Origin: Pseudisothecium myosuroides
Taxonomy: Eukaryota > Streptophyta > Bryopsida > Hypnales > Lembophyllaceae
Direction of reading: 5' to 3'
Assembly (NCBI GenBank): GCA_951799445.1
Contig: OX637296.1
Location: forward strand, 24,304,001 to 24,368,000
DNA length: 64,000 nucleotides
This document shows positions 9,090-20,717 of this stretch, in pieces; position 1 is the stretch's first letter, and every line of letters begins with the position of its first letter. The position numbers were made by a program, and so were the translations under genes. Below the pieces are notes generated by a model. The model saw only the letters and a list, made by a program, of their open reading frames with translations. It did no database searches and had not been told where the DNA came from.

Positions 9090-12000
9090 TTCAAAAGCCA
9101 CCATTTACCAGGTGAATCAAAATTGGGGTCAGATGGTGGATCAATTTTCCAGTGAATTTTCAGTGAAAGGAGAATGAAATTAGTCCACAGTGAATGCAAG
9201 AAGTTGCATGATTTTCAGAATGTGGACATTTAAGGTAGACAAGCCTATTACCACCTTGATTTGGAATTTGAATATCTTAGGGTCAATTCTAAGAGGGGTA
9301 CATATTTTGTAGAGGTGTGTGCTTATTTCACAAATCAAATCCAAGTGGAATTATAATTTTTCGATTAAATTGTAAATTTTGTAAATTTTTGAAGTGGTAT
9401 GCCTTGAAATTACAAAACCGCCCATAGAATGGAGTCATAATCATCCCATTAACAACCCATAAACACCTTTCCATGTATCTCATGGCACTTAAGTACTCAC
9501 CGATCAAGTATTGACACGTTATACATTTGAGCGTTAATGCACTAATTTTGTCATAATCTTGAACAGATTTGGATATTTTCTAGACAAATTTAGATGTTTG
9601 AACAGACGAAATTGGGGCCAAACATAGGGTGATGGAATTAGGTAGTGAATGGTGAGGGGCTATTTTACTTTAGTTGTAATTTATGAAAGTGAAAAGCTAG
9701 GAAGCCGCTATTTTAGTTCATAGGTGGTGTAGTAATCACATGGCATAGTTTTGTGAATGGGTAATCCTCTTGAAATTAAATGGCACACAACATGGATTTG
9801 AAAGTGCCCTTCACTAATTGAAAACAAGAAACATTAAAAATGGAAAATTCATTACTATATTTCCACTAATTGAAAAATGGAACATTTATGGCTTCACATT
9901 TGTTTACAATATTTCTTATGCGCTACATTGCTCTTTCTTTTTTCAACCATCTCAAGGCAAGATTTTGTCCCCCGCAACTTTCTATTTTGTCTTGATACCA
10001 TGTGGAGATAAGTATTGAACTTTTGCATATCAATTCTTCAATTTCGCATTTACCATACTAGATCCTTTTTTAGGAGAATTTGAAGAGCTTGGTCACTATG
10101 AAGACTTGTTACCTTATAGACATTCAATATTTCTCATGGAATTAGAGCATCTTGATATGCAAGGCTTTTAAACTTCATCAAGAAAAAAAGACAATTCATT
10201 TGTTTATAGTGTGGATCACTTGTTTACCCTATCCAAGCAATTTGCTAGGATTGTATTATAAGTTCATCAAATCAAAGAAGGCAAGTCATTTGTTTAGAGT
10301 GTGTTTCACTTATTTACTTCACTTCATACATGTGTGCATACAAAAAATAATTTAAAAATATTCTTTAATATTCGTGGATCAAACCTAACAATGAATAGTA
10401 CAAAATCATTTGTTTCAATGTCATTGTCTAACTAGTTGAGTCAGCCCAAATACCTATAAACTATTCTTATATATGTGGTTTGGTAAACAATGAGAATTTA
10501 GAAGTAAAGACTATTTTGTTTTGATTAACTTAATATTTAGGATAAAATTTAAAGATATTCCATATTTATATATTTAATTTATTAAATTAGTAAATTATTG
10601 AAATATATAAATTTTGAATCAAATATTAAAATATTAAAATATTAAATTTTAACCTACAACTTTTAAATTTTAATAGTATGTAAATTATATTTTTCATAAT
10701 TTACACTTTCAGATTTAAATCTCTAAATTTACAATTTAAAACAATACAATTTTTTGTTGAACATTATTGATAGTTTTATGAAAAAGTGAAGAACATTGGA
10801 GCTTTGCCGTTGCAATAACATATTTCCATCTATCCATGCAAATTAGGAAGAAAATGTTTTTTTTATGTCCTCTTTGGTTCAAGATAAACTTTGATTTCAT
10901 GCCTCTTGCATAATTCAACTCCAACCATTTTTTCTCTTTGTATTTGGGTCAATACTTTTTGTTGTGTATTTAACCCCGAAAGGACTAAATGTTTAAATGT
11001 CAAACAACAAATGAATGTAAACATGTCTTGAATACACAAATTCTTTTGTTAGTTTTTGTGCAAATCTCCCATAGTTCAAGTGGCTATAAATATATTTGAC
11101 ATCAAAAACTATAATTTTTAGTTCAAAAAATAACCCTTCAAAACAACTTGAATATATAAATAAAATTAAAGTCTTAAAAGATCACTGTAATTGAATCTTA
11201 ACATTTGAACTTAAAGAAAAAGAATCATGTGAAAATCATAAAAATTCAATGTATAATCAAATTTTTAAAGTGTTTTCATTCTTATTGAAAAAATATTGGT
11301 TTGCAAAGCAATTGATATAAGCAAATGGATACAATCTATAAGCAATAATATTATAGCATTCCATCATATTTTGTTTCTTAAACCTTGAAGGACACTAAGG
11401 CCAAAAAATGATCAATGGATGACTTCATTGTTCACTATAGAAACAAAAAATGCACTTATTGGTTCAATAGTTGGAGCATTTTGGAGACTACTCTCATCGT
11501 CGGGGGGCCACATCCTTTTAAGAGTTAAAAAACTAAGTTGAGATTGAGTAATACCATATGAAAAGGTTTGATTCAACACTCATTGAATTTCTATGTCAGA
11601 TTTTCAGGGGTCCACATCCCCTCGCACCAATCGCAAGATGACACGTGGCACTTTCACAAAAATGACTTAATGGTTTATGAATCTCAGCTTCACGTAGGGT
11701 AGTCACCTACACTACTTGATAAAGAGTTGCAGACTTGCAGTGCCTTGTGCAGTCTTATGTTGTACTGTACTGTACTGTACATCCCCTTATTGTCCTGATG
11801 TCCGGACGTCCGGACCATGCATGAGCCATTGACTTGATCTTCAATCAATCTAGGCTTAAGTAATATTTTATTCAGCTCAGTTTGGAACTTCCTCTCACGA
11901 TACACATGTGGGCTCAGTTTTTTTTTTTGGTTTTCGGACAAATGGTTATGTGGCCTTTCTTTCAAGAAGGTTATGAGTTCCATGGCTCCTTTATTCTTGG

Positions 12001-12297
12001 GGGTTTGAATTGAAAGAGGCGAATTTTGAGTATACAATTTTGAATATGTATTTTTTGTATGCAATTATTGTACATGCTGGCTCTGTACGATGGATGGAAT
12101 GAGGTTTTGGAAGCATTGTGGCAATAGTGTGCAGGGCCACCGGAATAGCCTGGCATTTCTTAACACAATTATCCCCTTTTGTTCTATAGGCTTGAAGCTG
12201 CCCATTTTTTTGGGAAGAAATTGGGCATTTAATTGCCTAAAAAACAAAACCCTATGTGGGCTCATGGCACTTTGAACCAACTTCCAGAGGGAGGACG
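9090..12297. other. AT-rich gene-free stretch
   Basis: No gene is supported. TTAACCCCGAAAGGACTAAA at 10970 resembles the left end of the TTAA element family but has no matching right end. Part of 11400-11500 resembles 53905-54020 in broken, partly inverted form. A short TGTAC run lies near 11762. Remaining open frames are short and AT-driven. Confidence 0.5.
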
Positions 12298-12535
12298 TTA
12301 AATCATGCCATCCAAAGTGGGCCCTGCCGGCCAAACTTACCCCGGGAAAAACGCAGGAATTTTTTATTTGCCATAATTTTTTTTTGCAAATTCCGAATTC
12401 ATATTTGCAATTAGAGACACCAAATTAGTATGGGGAGGTCTATAATATATTCTAGGTACGGCACAAAATAGTTTTTTTTCTTACATCTATCCCGGAGAAC
12501 ACAAAATTCACCCCACTTTGGATGGCATGATTTAA
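12298..12535. mobile_element. TTAA-bounded MITE, 238 bp, long perfect TIRs
   Basis: The left end TTAAATCATGCCATCCAAAG, continuing GTGGG, is matched exactly in reverse complement at the right end, giving about 25 bases of perfect inverted repeat. TTAA stands at both ends (12298-12301 and 12532-12535). The right TTAA is shared with the next element. There is no coding capacity. The ATCATGCC end distinguishes it from the CCCCTAAAG family. Confidence 0.75.
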
Positions 12536-13455
12536 CCCCTAAAGTCCCATTGTCCCCTCGGGGGGCAAAGTGGATTTTGGACAGGCTCCTACGGTCTCAA
12601 TATTTTTCGTTATTTTCTGGATTTTTTTGAGAAGATAGAATAACACGTTAGCTTTCCAGAAACATAATTTTTATTTCAATCAGAGCCCGGGAGCAAAAGT
12701 TATTGCACAAAAAGCTCTTTTTTTAGTTCGTCGGGTAGAAAAAGACCCTCAAAAAAACTTAAAATAAAAAAATAAAAAAATAATTTCATATAGATTACAT
12801 TTTTATCTACATGGGAAGCTTTGATTCATTCCATTCAGATTTGTTATGAAAAAGTTATGGACAATCTTGTTTTTCGGGCAATAAGAGCATCTTCTTGGAA
12901 AAAACACTTGTAGGATTCAATTCTGAACTCAATTTTCACAATTTAAAAAAAAAATCCAAGGTCAAAATCTCTTGCTAGAATAATCTCACCATTGAGATTA
13001 GTGTATTTCAATTCCATCTTAGAGCTATTAACAATTTATATTTTCCTTCAATCTTGAACCTACTTCTTCTTAATAATTTTTTAATGAGTGAAAACTAAGT
13101 GTGTGTTTTTTTAATTTTTTTTCCTAGACTCTCAACTCAAATCTTCATCATATAAAATTAGAAATTCAAAATCAGTAGAGCAAAATTTTTAAGTTATGAA
13201 GGTTCAAAGCCCAAAAATGTAATTGAGCAAGGTGCAAAAAAATTTGTTTCCTTCACTTTAAATGCAAATATCTTGCAATCTACACGGTCAAAGTTTATGA
13301 AATTTCATCCTCAAATTTTTACACTTGTCTAGTACAAGATCCTACGGTTAGATTTGCAAAAAAGACATTTTTCAATTTTTTTTGCTCTTTGCTATAGAAA
13401 TGGCAGTTTTTAGTGGTTTTTGATGGAAAAAAGGCCCTGGGACTTTAGGGGTTAA
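12532..13455. mobile_element. TTAA element copy B (piggyBac-type), 916 bp
   Basis: The element body is 12536-13451, flanked by TTAA at 12532-12535 and 13452-13455. The left end CCCCTAAAGTCCCA pairs with the right end TGGGACTTTAGGGG. There is no transposase ORF, so it is non-autonomous. Internal blocks match the copy at 44594-45514, for example GCCCGGGAGCAAAAGTTAT here against GCCCGGGAACAAAAGTTAT there. The flanks outside the paired elements form an imperfect palindrome centred on the TTAA (GAGGACG and CGTCCTG sides). TTAA duplication with short C-rich inverted ends is characteristic of piggyBac-superfamily DNA transposons; the assignment is from structure only. Confidence 0.75.
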
Positions 13456-13530
13456 CGTCCTGCCCTCCAGGGTTGTTGACAAGTTTAGTAGGAAGTTTTT
13501 CATGAATTTCTCTTCCAAATGCTAAGGTGT

Positions 13531-13830
13531 GTAAGGTAACTACACCCAATTTCGACCCCTTTCGAAACCCGACTTCTAGAGATTCTTGCCTAAAATGTAC
13601 TCCCACTATTCATGAGAGTCTAGGGTCAGTTTTAAGAAATACCTATTGTTGGCACTTTGAATATTCATAGTTTATTCATACTGTGTCCAAAAAATGCATT
13701 CTCAGAGAATCTAGAATCCGTTTTGAACTACCAACAAGACCCCACAAAAAAATTCCAATATAATAATGAGAACCATGTTGAAATCAACTGAATTGCTTAA
13801 ACGGTCAATTTTAGGTGTAGTTACTTTATA
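13531..13830. mobile_element. Putative MITE with imperfect inverted ends, 300 bp
   Basis: The left end GTAAGGTAACTACACC is matched in reverse complement by GGTGTAGTTACTTTATAC at about 13812-13830, and the similarity extends inward for a further ten bases. There is no coding capacity. Target duplication and superfamily are not clear. Confidence 0.45.
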
Positions 13831-13934
13831 CCCATAATCAAACCCTGCCTAAAACCGCCATCAACATTTTGCGTACATCTCCAAAATTAATATGTACTTA
13901 TGTTGAAGAAACTTTATTAGAACATCTATGGTGG

Positions 13935-14148
13935 AAGCACCCAAAACGATACTTGTACCCAATGGAGTCACTTTTAAAACATATTAGTTATTTTAGAACC
14001 TAAATTTAGGTTGACCACAAATGGCTTTCTATTTGTTGACGAAAATGATAAGCTATTTGTAGTCTACCTAGATTTAGATTCTAAAATCATTGCCTTGCCT
14101 AGAAATTAAGAGACACCATTGGGTATAAGTTTTGGTTTTGGGTACTTT
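13935..14148. mobile_element. Foldback element, 214 bp
   Basis: The two halves are inverted repeats of about 95 bases. The left half contains ACCCAAAACGATACTTGTAC and CCAATGG; the right half, in reverse complement, contains ACCCAAAACCAAAACTTATA and CCAATGG. The inner parts match as well (TTTTAGAACCTAAATTTAGG against TTTTAGAATCTAAATCTAGG). Transcription would give a long imperfect hairpin. Confidence 0.6.
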
Positions 14149-14605
14149 GACCTTACTAAATTTTTTTGGCCCTTCGTAAGTTTTGCATACAATATCCAAT
14201 TGTGGTGTTCTTTGGTGTGTTGACCCTCCTTTCAGTTGCCAATAGAAAAAAATGAATGTTAGATCAGTCTAATAAAAATAAATAGGCACAATAGTAAAAA
14301 ATGGCAACTTAGGGGGTACCCACCTTACATAAAGAGTATTGAGCATTTTGTACATTTCCACAACCTAAACACAAATACATAGATGGTTGGTTATATTCAA
14401 CTAGAACCATCCAAGAAAGCAGTTGTGTAGGACTCTTATGATTAGATTGCACTAATTTTTGTTATATCTTGCTAGTAATTGAAAAACAATTACAATGTAA
14501 TTTTGCTTGTGTTTTTTGGACATTGTATAAATAAATCATAAATGTTCATATATTGATTACACACATGTTAATATTGAACAAAGATTCTCATGTTTAAAGT
14601 GTATG

Positions 14606-14640
14606 TATAGTGGCTCTCATAAGTATTCATACACTTCAAA
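14606..14640 (+). mobile_element. Possible Tc1/mariner-like terminus
   Basis: TATAGTGGCTCTCATAAGTA, continuing TTCATACACTT, resembles the inverted-repeat start of Tc1-type elements (CAGTGGCTCTCAAAAGTATT in many animals). No opposite end is visible in the window, so this may be a remnant or a chance likeness. Confidence 0.3.
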
Positions 14641-14709
14641 AATTGGCATAACTAATTGAAAAATTAGATTTTTCCAACAAATTTTAGATATTTTGAAGTA
14701 TAAGTAACA

Positions 14710-14824
14710 CACACGTATTTTAAGTAAAATTTTGCTGAAAATCTCCTTAAAGGTCATTACTTAAAATCATATGTCTAGGACTATTCTTAAAAACTCACTT
14801 AAAACACCCCTTTCTCTTGTAGTA
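14710..14824. mobile_element. Orphan CACTA-type right end
   Basis: These 115 bases match the right terminus of CACTA copy 1 (43530-43622), including ACTTAAAATCATATGTCTAG and CACCCCTTTCTCTTGTAGT. The last base is mutated (TAGTA in place of TAGTG). No left end was found nearby, so this is a solo or truncated end. Confidence 0.6.
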
Positions 14825-15334
14825 AAGCTACTGCACAATTCAAACTAAAATTTAGAGAGTTGATTGATGTAAAGTGAGACTTAGATAGAGAGAGCATAAG
14901 AGTGCAAAGATATGAAGAGTGGAAATGGAGGTTGTGTGAGTGTCTGAAGTAGAAGTAGAGATCAAATATCTAGCCAACTTAATAATGAGGTTAGAAGATT
15001 CATTTGATACCCTTGAAGGAGCTTTGACTATGGAATACCAATGGTTGTTTGATGCCAAAACCATAGTTGCCTAAATTGGATACTAGAAAATTTAAGTAGA
15101 TGCTTAGTAGAATTCATTATGCTTAGGTCATCCTTTCCATTTGATTCCTTGATTAATTAGAAAGAATTAGTAGTAGTAGAAGTCAATGGTGACAATTCAA
15201 AAAACATTATAAAAATTAGGAAAAAATAGAAAAGATTATAGAAAATGTTGGAGAAAGAAAAAGAGAGAGAATTATATAAAAGAAAACATAAAGGAAGTAA
15301 CTTCAAGATACAATTACTTTAATAAACTTTCTAT
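14825..15334. other. Gene-free stretch
   Basis: Sequence between the orphan CACTA end and TTAA element D. It includes a purine-rich run (15200-15300). No gene or RNA is supported. Confidence 0.5.
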
Positions 15335-15910
15335 TTAACCCCTTAAGGACAATTGAAAATCCGGGTAGGTTCCTATCAAGTCAATTTTAGTCGGATGTTC
15401 ATGAAATTTTGACACAAGGTGTAGTTATGTACCCTCGTAGTGAAAATCTAATTTTTTTCTGATCGGTTGCCCGGATCAAAAGTTATGCTGCCTTGAACTT
15501 TTCTGGCAGCTCGGGCAATTTGGGAATCTTTTGAGAATATTTTGTAAATAAGCTCATTAACTTCTGAAATTTGGCATGTATGTAACTTACATCATACAAG
15601 ATGCAAATGTAAAAAAAAATAAGCATGCATAGTGTAAAAATCTCACTCTAGGAGGAGTTAAAGTCTGCTGGCCCTGTCGGGCAAAACTGAAAAAGAACTT
15701 TTTCTTCTAACTTCAAACGTTATAATCTTTCAATCCGTGCGGTCAAAGTTTCTGAAATTTTTTCTACACATTCCTATGGTAGTTTAGTACAAATTTGTAC
15801 GGTTGAATTTTGAAAAAAAACTTTGATTTTTCATTTTTTTCTCATTGCCCTAAAAATGGCAATTTTTCACAATTTTTGCCCAAAATATGCCTTCGGGCTT
15901 TAGGGATTAA
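15335..15910. mobile_element. TTAA element copy D, 568 bp
   Basis: The body is 15339-15906 between TTAA at 15335-15338 and 15907-15910. The left end reads CCCCTTAAGGACAATTG and the right end GGGCTTTAGGGA. Internal blocks match the copy at 46358-49045, for example AATTTTGACACAAGGTGT here against AATTTTGACACAAGATGT there. It is shorter than copies B and C and carries no ORF. Confidence 0.7.
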
Positions 15911-16035
15911 GCTATATGCAAACGACTAAGAAAAATCACAAGATGGAGCGAGATGGGTACTATGAATCAATTACGATCATGATAAGTGAAGATGGAACCA
16001 TGGTATCAACAAAATTGAAAGTATGTGCCTAACTT

Positions 16036-17489
16036 TACTACTAGAAAATTTAGTGTCCGATTCAACAGGAAAATAAAAAAATATATGTTGATTTGGATAG
16101 TTGATTAGGACATTTTAGTTCAGACAATAATCAACATATTTATGTTGATTTTTTTTCTAGATTTGGTTAAAATTAAAAAAATAAACTACTATTTAAAAAT
16201 CCACCACATAGGTTGCCACGTCAGCAAAATCTGCCACGCAAGTAAGTATTCCATGTTAGCAAACCCACCATGCAAATTAGACTGCCACGTACATCAACAA
16301 CCAACACATTAATGCCAAATAATCAATTATTTAATTAATCAATCAATTAATAATTATATTTAATACTTAATCTAAATGTTAAAAAAAAATTGCAATACAT
16401 TCATTGTATTCAATTACATTCAACAATTGCACTTTAAATACCACTAACCTTAGTACATGGAGAGATGAGAAGACAAGCTCTTTATACTAGTGGGATGGTA
16501 GGAGGTAAGACAACCCATATGGGGTTTGTAAGAGCTCTACCACTCATAGTTAAGCCAAAAGTAGGAATTGTGGTTTAAAAGTGGAATTTCAGACCTCATT
16601 TAGGCAATGTAGAATAGTTTTTTTCAAAAAACTTTGAACTAAATTAATGTGTAAAATCAAACTGAATTTAACCTCCAAAAATCCGTTTGAGATTTTAAGA
16701 CTCCAATAAAAAATTATGATCAAAGTTTAGAGAGGGATTGGAAGGGAATTTTTTTTGACAATTTTCAAACATCCTCTGAAATTTATCCATAAATTTTTAT
16801 TAGAGGCTTTAAATCTCAGACGGATTTTTAAAGATGAGTGTTGGCTTTATTTTACAACTTTTCCTAATTGAAAGTTAATTGAAAAAAATTATTTTACTAT
16901 GCCAAAATGAGGTCTAAAATTCTACTTTGCACACAATTCCTACATTTTGATAATGAGCAGTGAAGCTCTCATCTTCAAATTGTCCCATATCCTTTGAAGA
17001 TTCACGAAGGACAATGGATTTCACTATAAAAACGACCTCTCTAGTCTCTACCCTATATACTTACTACATGTCAATGAAGTAAGTTCTTCACAATGCCATT
17101 TAAGAATTACTTGATGGTAAGTAGTCATTGGAATCTATTTTGGACTTTCTTGCTAACATTGAACGTTTTCATTATTTACACCACCTTGGTTGTTTAATTT
17201 TTGCTGAATTTGACAATTTCTCTCATTCATTTTATTTATTTTTTGGCTTACTTTTCAATATTTAATTTTCGTTGACCTTGCCCCCACTACTATGAAATGT
17301 AGGAAAATGAAAATGATGTTTAGAGGATTGCCGAATCAACTGAACAAATTCATTTTTTGGTCAAATCAACAAAATTATATTAATTGATGTTTACGGGACT
17401 ACCAAATCAATTGAGCCCCAAATTTTTTTGTCATAACCAGCATAAATGCATTGATCTTCTATTAATTAGGGCCCCTTTTTCTTGTAGTG
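16036..17489. mobile_element. CACTA-like non-autonomous element, 1454 bp
   Basis: The left end TACTACTAGAAAATTT pairs with the right end, which in reverse complement reads CACTACAAGAAAAAGGGG. Flanking triplets CTT and TTT match at two of three positions. Both subterminal zones carry repeats of the TTGATTTGG type in both orientations, as expected of transposase-binding repeats in CACTA elements. No transposase is encoded. A 440-bp foldback element (16531-16970) lies inside. Confidence 0.5.
16531..16970. mobile_element. Foldback element copy 1, 440 bp
   Basis: The halves are imperfect inverted repeats along almost their full length. GTAGGAATTGTG at 16561-16572 pairs with CACAATTCCTAC at 16932-16943, and the outer AGAGCTCTACCACTC pairs near 16950-16970. 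The inner arms pair around 16700-16800. A second copy in the same orientation lies at 22628-23068, and a right-half copy is near 21048-21240. The neighbouring 150 bases on the right are also shared with the second copy. Confidence 0.7.
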
Positions 17490-19994
17490 TTTGTCCATTG
17501 TATTATTTGTTTTATGTAGAAACTTAAGAGGGATAAACAAATAGAAGCTAATAGTTAAGTAAGACCTTTAGAGGTTTGTCATGCAAAATCCAATTTTGAA
17601 TTTAAAATCAAGTAATTAATTTGTAGAGGTTTTCAAAAATATATTAAACTTTAAAATTAGATAGAAATTGAAGAAGTTATGCATGGATGAAGTTCAGTAG
17701 TATAAGAAGTTAGTTTTGGATGAAAAGTAGTAAAAGTCATTTTAGTGAAGTCAAAAAGGAATATTAGGATTTAGATTAAAATAAAAGTCTAAACCATAAA
17801 GAAAAGTCAATTTGAAATTGTAGGTCAGTAGAAAAATATTGCATGAAGTTTTAGAGTGTCAATTAGTGGCCAAACTTCATTCATTGATAACTTTTGATAG
17901 AAAATTTTAAAATTTAAGTGTTGTATGATTTTAGAAATTCAATTTTATATTTTACAATCTAAAAATCTAAAAATCTAAAAATCTAAAAATAGTATATTAA
18001 AAATAAAAATCTAGAATATAGTATTTAAAGAGTAGGTGGTCAATGAAAATCTTTTGAAGACAACTTTGAAATTAAAACCATTTAATAAATTTTTATAGGA
18101 TTCCATAACTAGCCTATACTTAGAAAATCGAGTAAAATCAAAGAAGATAGAATATGATGAACTTTGGTCTTAAACAAGTTTAGATTTGGATGAAAGTTGT
18201 AATCATCCATCTAATTCAAGTGGAATTGAAATCTTAAAAACTAGAATTAACTCTAATTTAAAGTCCATGAATTTGGATCAATTAGTCAAGAGAAAGTTAT
18301 GGATGAAGTTTGTTAGATCAATCTAGAGGTAGAACTTCATCTATGGATAATTTTTGGTAGGAAAGTTCAATTAGGGAGTATTTTACTATTTCGGAAAGGT
18401 CATGACATGCTCTACAACTTGGGCTACTTAGAATCTAGATTTGATTGACTTTTATTTGGAGGTCTAGAGTTTTGGTCTAAATTGGCCAAAATCCGACTAA
18501 AACTTTTAACTTTTGGAGATTGCATTGTTTTTAGTTGAAGTTTAGACCAATTAGGACTTAGCAAAATGAGAGCATTTTATCTCCATTCTTGAAATAAAGC
18601 GTGCATAAGTTTGTGTTTTGGCTTTCAAATCCTATAGCTAGTGTCTAAGCATAATCCAATTGGCCTTCTAAAAAATGGACAAGTATCTTCATTCATGAGC
18701 TTTTAATTTCCCTTTTCTTTCCCCAAATTTAATGAACTTTCAATTGGTGTTTATCATCCAAAACTAACTCTTCTGACTATCAAACTTCATCCCTTCATAT
18801 CTTCTTTAATTTTTGCCTACTTTTAAAGTGTAATATAGTTCTGGAACCCTCTAAGTATGATCTATATGGTTTTGAATTTTTGAATTTAAGTTTTGGTTTG
18901 ATTTGAAAATCTAATTTGAACACCTTCCAACTTTGTACTACTTGGATGCTTATTTTTCAATTGTTGTTTTGCAAGATTTTTATAATTTTAACCCATAAAG
19001 CATAAATTTAACTTTTTAGAAGTTAAAATACTTTGAATTTAGATCCTTTTGCAAATTTTTTGACAAATGAAATTTTGGCCCTAATTGGCATTCTAAAACT
19101 TCATCTAGATTTTTTTTTTAATTTAGAATTTCAAATTAATTTTTCTTTTGAATTTTTCTTTTTATCAAAACTCTAAGATTCATATTTGGCTTAGCTTAGA
19201 CAATTTCAATTGAATTCTTCATCCCAACCTAAAATTTTTAAAGGATTAAACTTCATCCTACTCTAAGTACTTTAATTTTTATCCAAATTAGATGCGTGAA
19301 TAGTTCAAGAAATCCTTAAAGATAATCTATTACTATCTAAATTCAAAGTTTGGATTGTTGCACTTCTATCTATCTAACTTATATCCTTTTTTCAAGAGTA
19401 ATCTCTTTGAACTCCTAAATTCAAATTTTGGATTTTAAAGTTTTTAATGATGCTATAGAAAACTAAATTACCTTTCTATAATGGTAAAGCACTTAAAATT
19501 GGACTCTTCTATCAAGAGTTACAAACGGGTGAAGTTTTGTTCCTAATTGGTAGTCTAAAACCATCCGGTGTTTTCCACTGACCTACTATTTCAAATTAGT
19601 TTTTTTCCCATTGATTTCAAGGTTAGACTTTACTATTATTTAGTCTCTAATATTCCAAAATTAACAGATTTCTGTTGAAATCAATAGAAATGTGGCTGGG
19701 ACAACGCGACCAAATCAACAAAATTTCCTCAAAATCCCTGCGTTTTCTACTAGTGACTTTGTCTTAGCTTGGATGATTTCTAGTGTTTTTCATCCAAAAC
19801 TACCTTCTTTAGTTATCAAGCTTCATTCTAACCTATCATTTTCAAATTTTGTCTATTTTTTAAGTATGATATGTTTTAGAAACCTCTAATAATTTTCTAC
19901 AAGTATCTAAATTTAAAATTATAATTTAAAATATATTTAAAGGTCAAAATTGAGTCAAAATTGAGGCTCAAACCCTACTAAGCATCTTCCATTT
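17490..19994. other. AT-rich stretch with diverged inverted repeats
   Basis: No gene is supported. A block near 17618-17760 (with GAAGTTAGTTTTGGATGA) recurs inverted near 18721-18860 and again inverted near 19765-19910. The arms are diverged and I cannot fix ends or a target duplication. It may be a decayed large foldback or an internally rearranged transposon. Confidence 0.4.
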
Positions 19995-20215
19995 GGCTCC
20001 GATCCAAGCTGTTAGCTTCAAGAGAGGGTTACATTATTAGATGGCAAGGGTGCGGCCCCCCTGGCTGTAGGTTTTCTTAGGGCTCTTTGTTCCTTCTTTT
20101 TCTTTGGTCCTTTTGCTCGCTTCTCTTCATTTGTCCAGCCTCACGGCTTGGCTGTTTTATATTGTTTTTTTTAAATGCAGTGGGTTTTCCATTTGTTCAA
20201 AAAAAAATTTAAAAA
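19995..20215 (+). mobile_element. LINE 3'-UTR fragment with poly(A)
   Basis: A GC-richer island (GGCAAGGGTGCGGCCCCCCT through CAGCCTCACGGCTTGGC) ends in GGTTTTCCATTTGTTC plus an A run. This layout is the same as that of the LINE 3' end at 1180-1346. Target duplications are not clear, and the 5' edge is approximate. Confidence 0.55.
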
Positions 20216-20404
20216 GTTTTAAATTTTTTTAAAAATTGAGCCTCTTAACTCCTACTTCACATTTGGAATTTAGAAAGCAAAATGAAATGGAATAGTATTT
20301 TTAAACACATACTTCAGAGTTGACTTCCAATATGGCCCCGTCATCCATCTTCTGAATCCAAATTGCTTCAGGTGGTCCTTCACATACCATCTTGTTGGAT
20401 TTAA

Positions 20405-20431
20405 ATATATATATATATATATATATATATT
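20405..20431. repeat. (AT)n microsatellite
   Basis: An uninterrupted AT dinucleotide run of about 26 bases. Confidence 0.9.
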
Positions 20432-20717
20432 TTGTTCATTGCTTAAATAAAAAGTTTTAAATGAAAGATGTATTCTCTATTCATATCCTAATCTATCTTT
20501 GCCTCCTTCTTCTATTCTTTTTGTTTTGTTTCTTTTTCTCTTTTTGTTTTTGTTTTATTTTCTTTATCTTTATTCTATCCTTTTCCTTTTGAATATCAAC
20601 ACATTGACTAAGCCACTCTTAATTGTTTACTAATTGACTAAGGGGACTAATGTCCTAAATGTCAACCACTTCTTCCAAGAGTATTGTAATGTTTTCCTAT
20701 ACTTAATGATTATTTTT

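Noticed and set aside
10970..11400. Complete TTAA element starting TTAACCCCGAAAGG
   Set aside because: The left end fits the family, but no matching right end or shared interior could be found.
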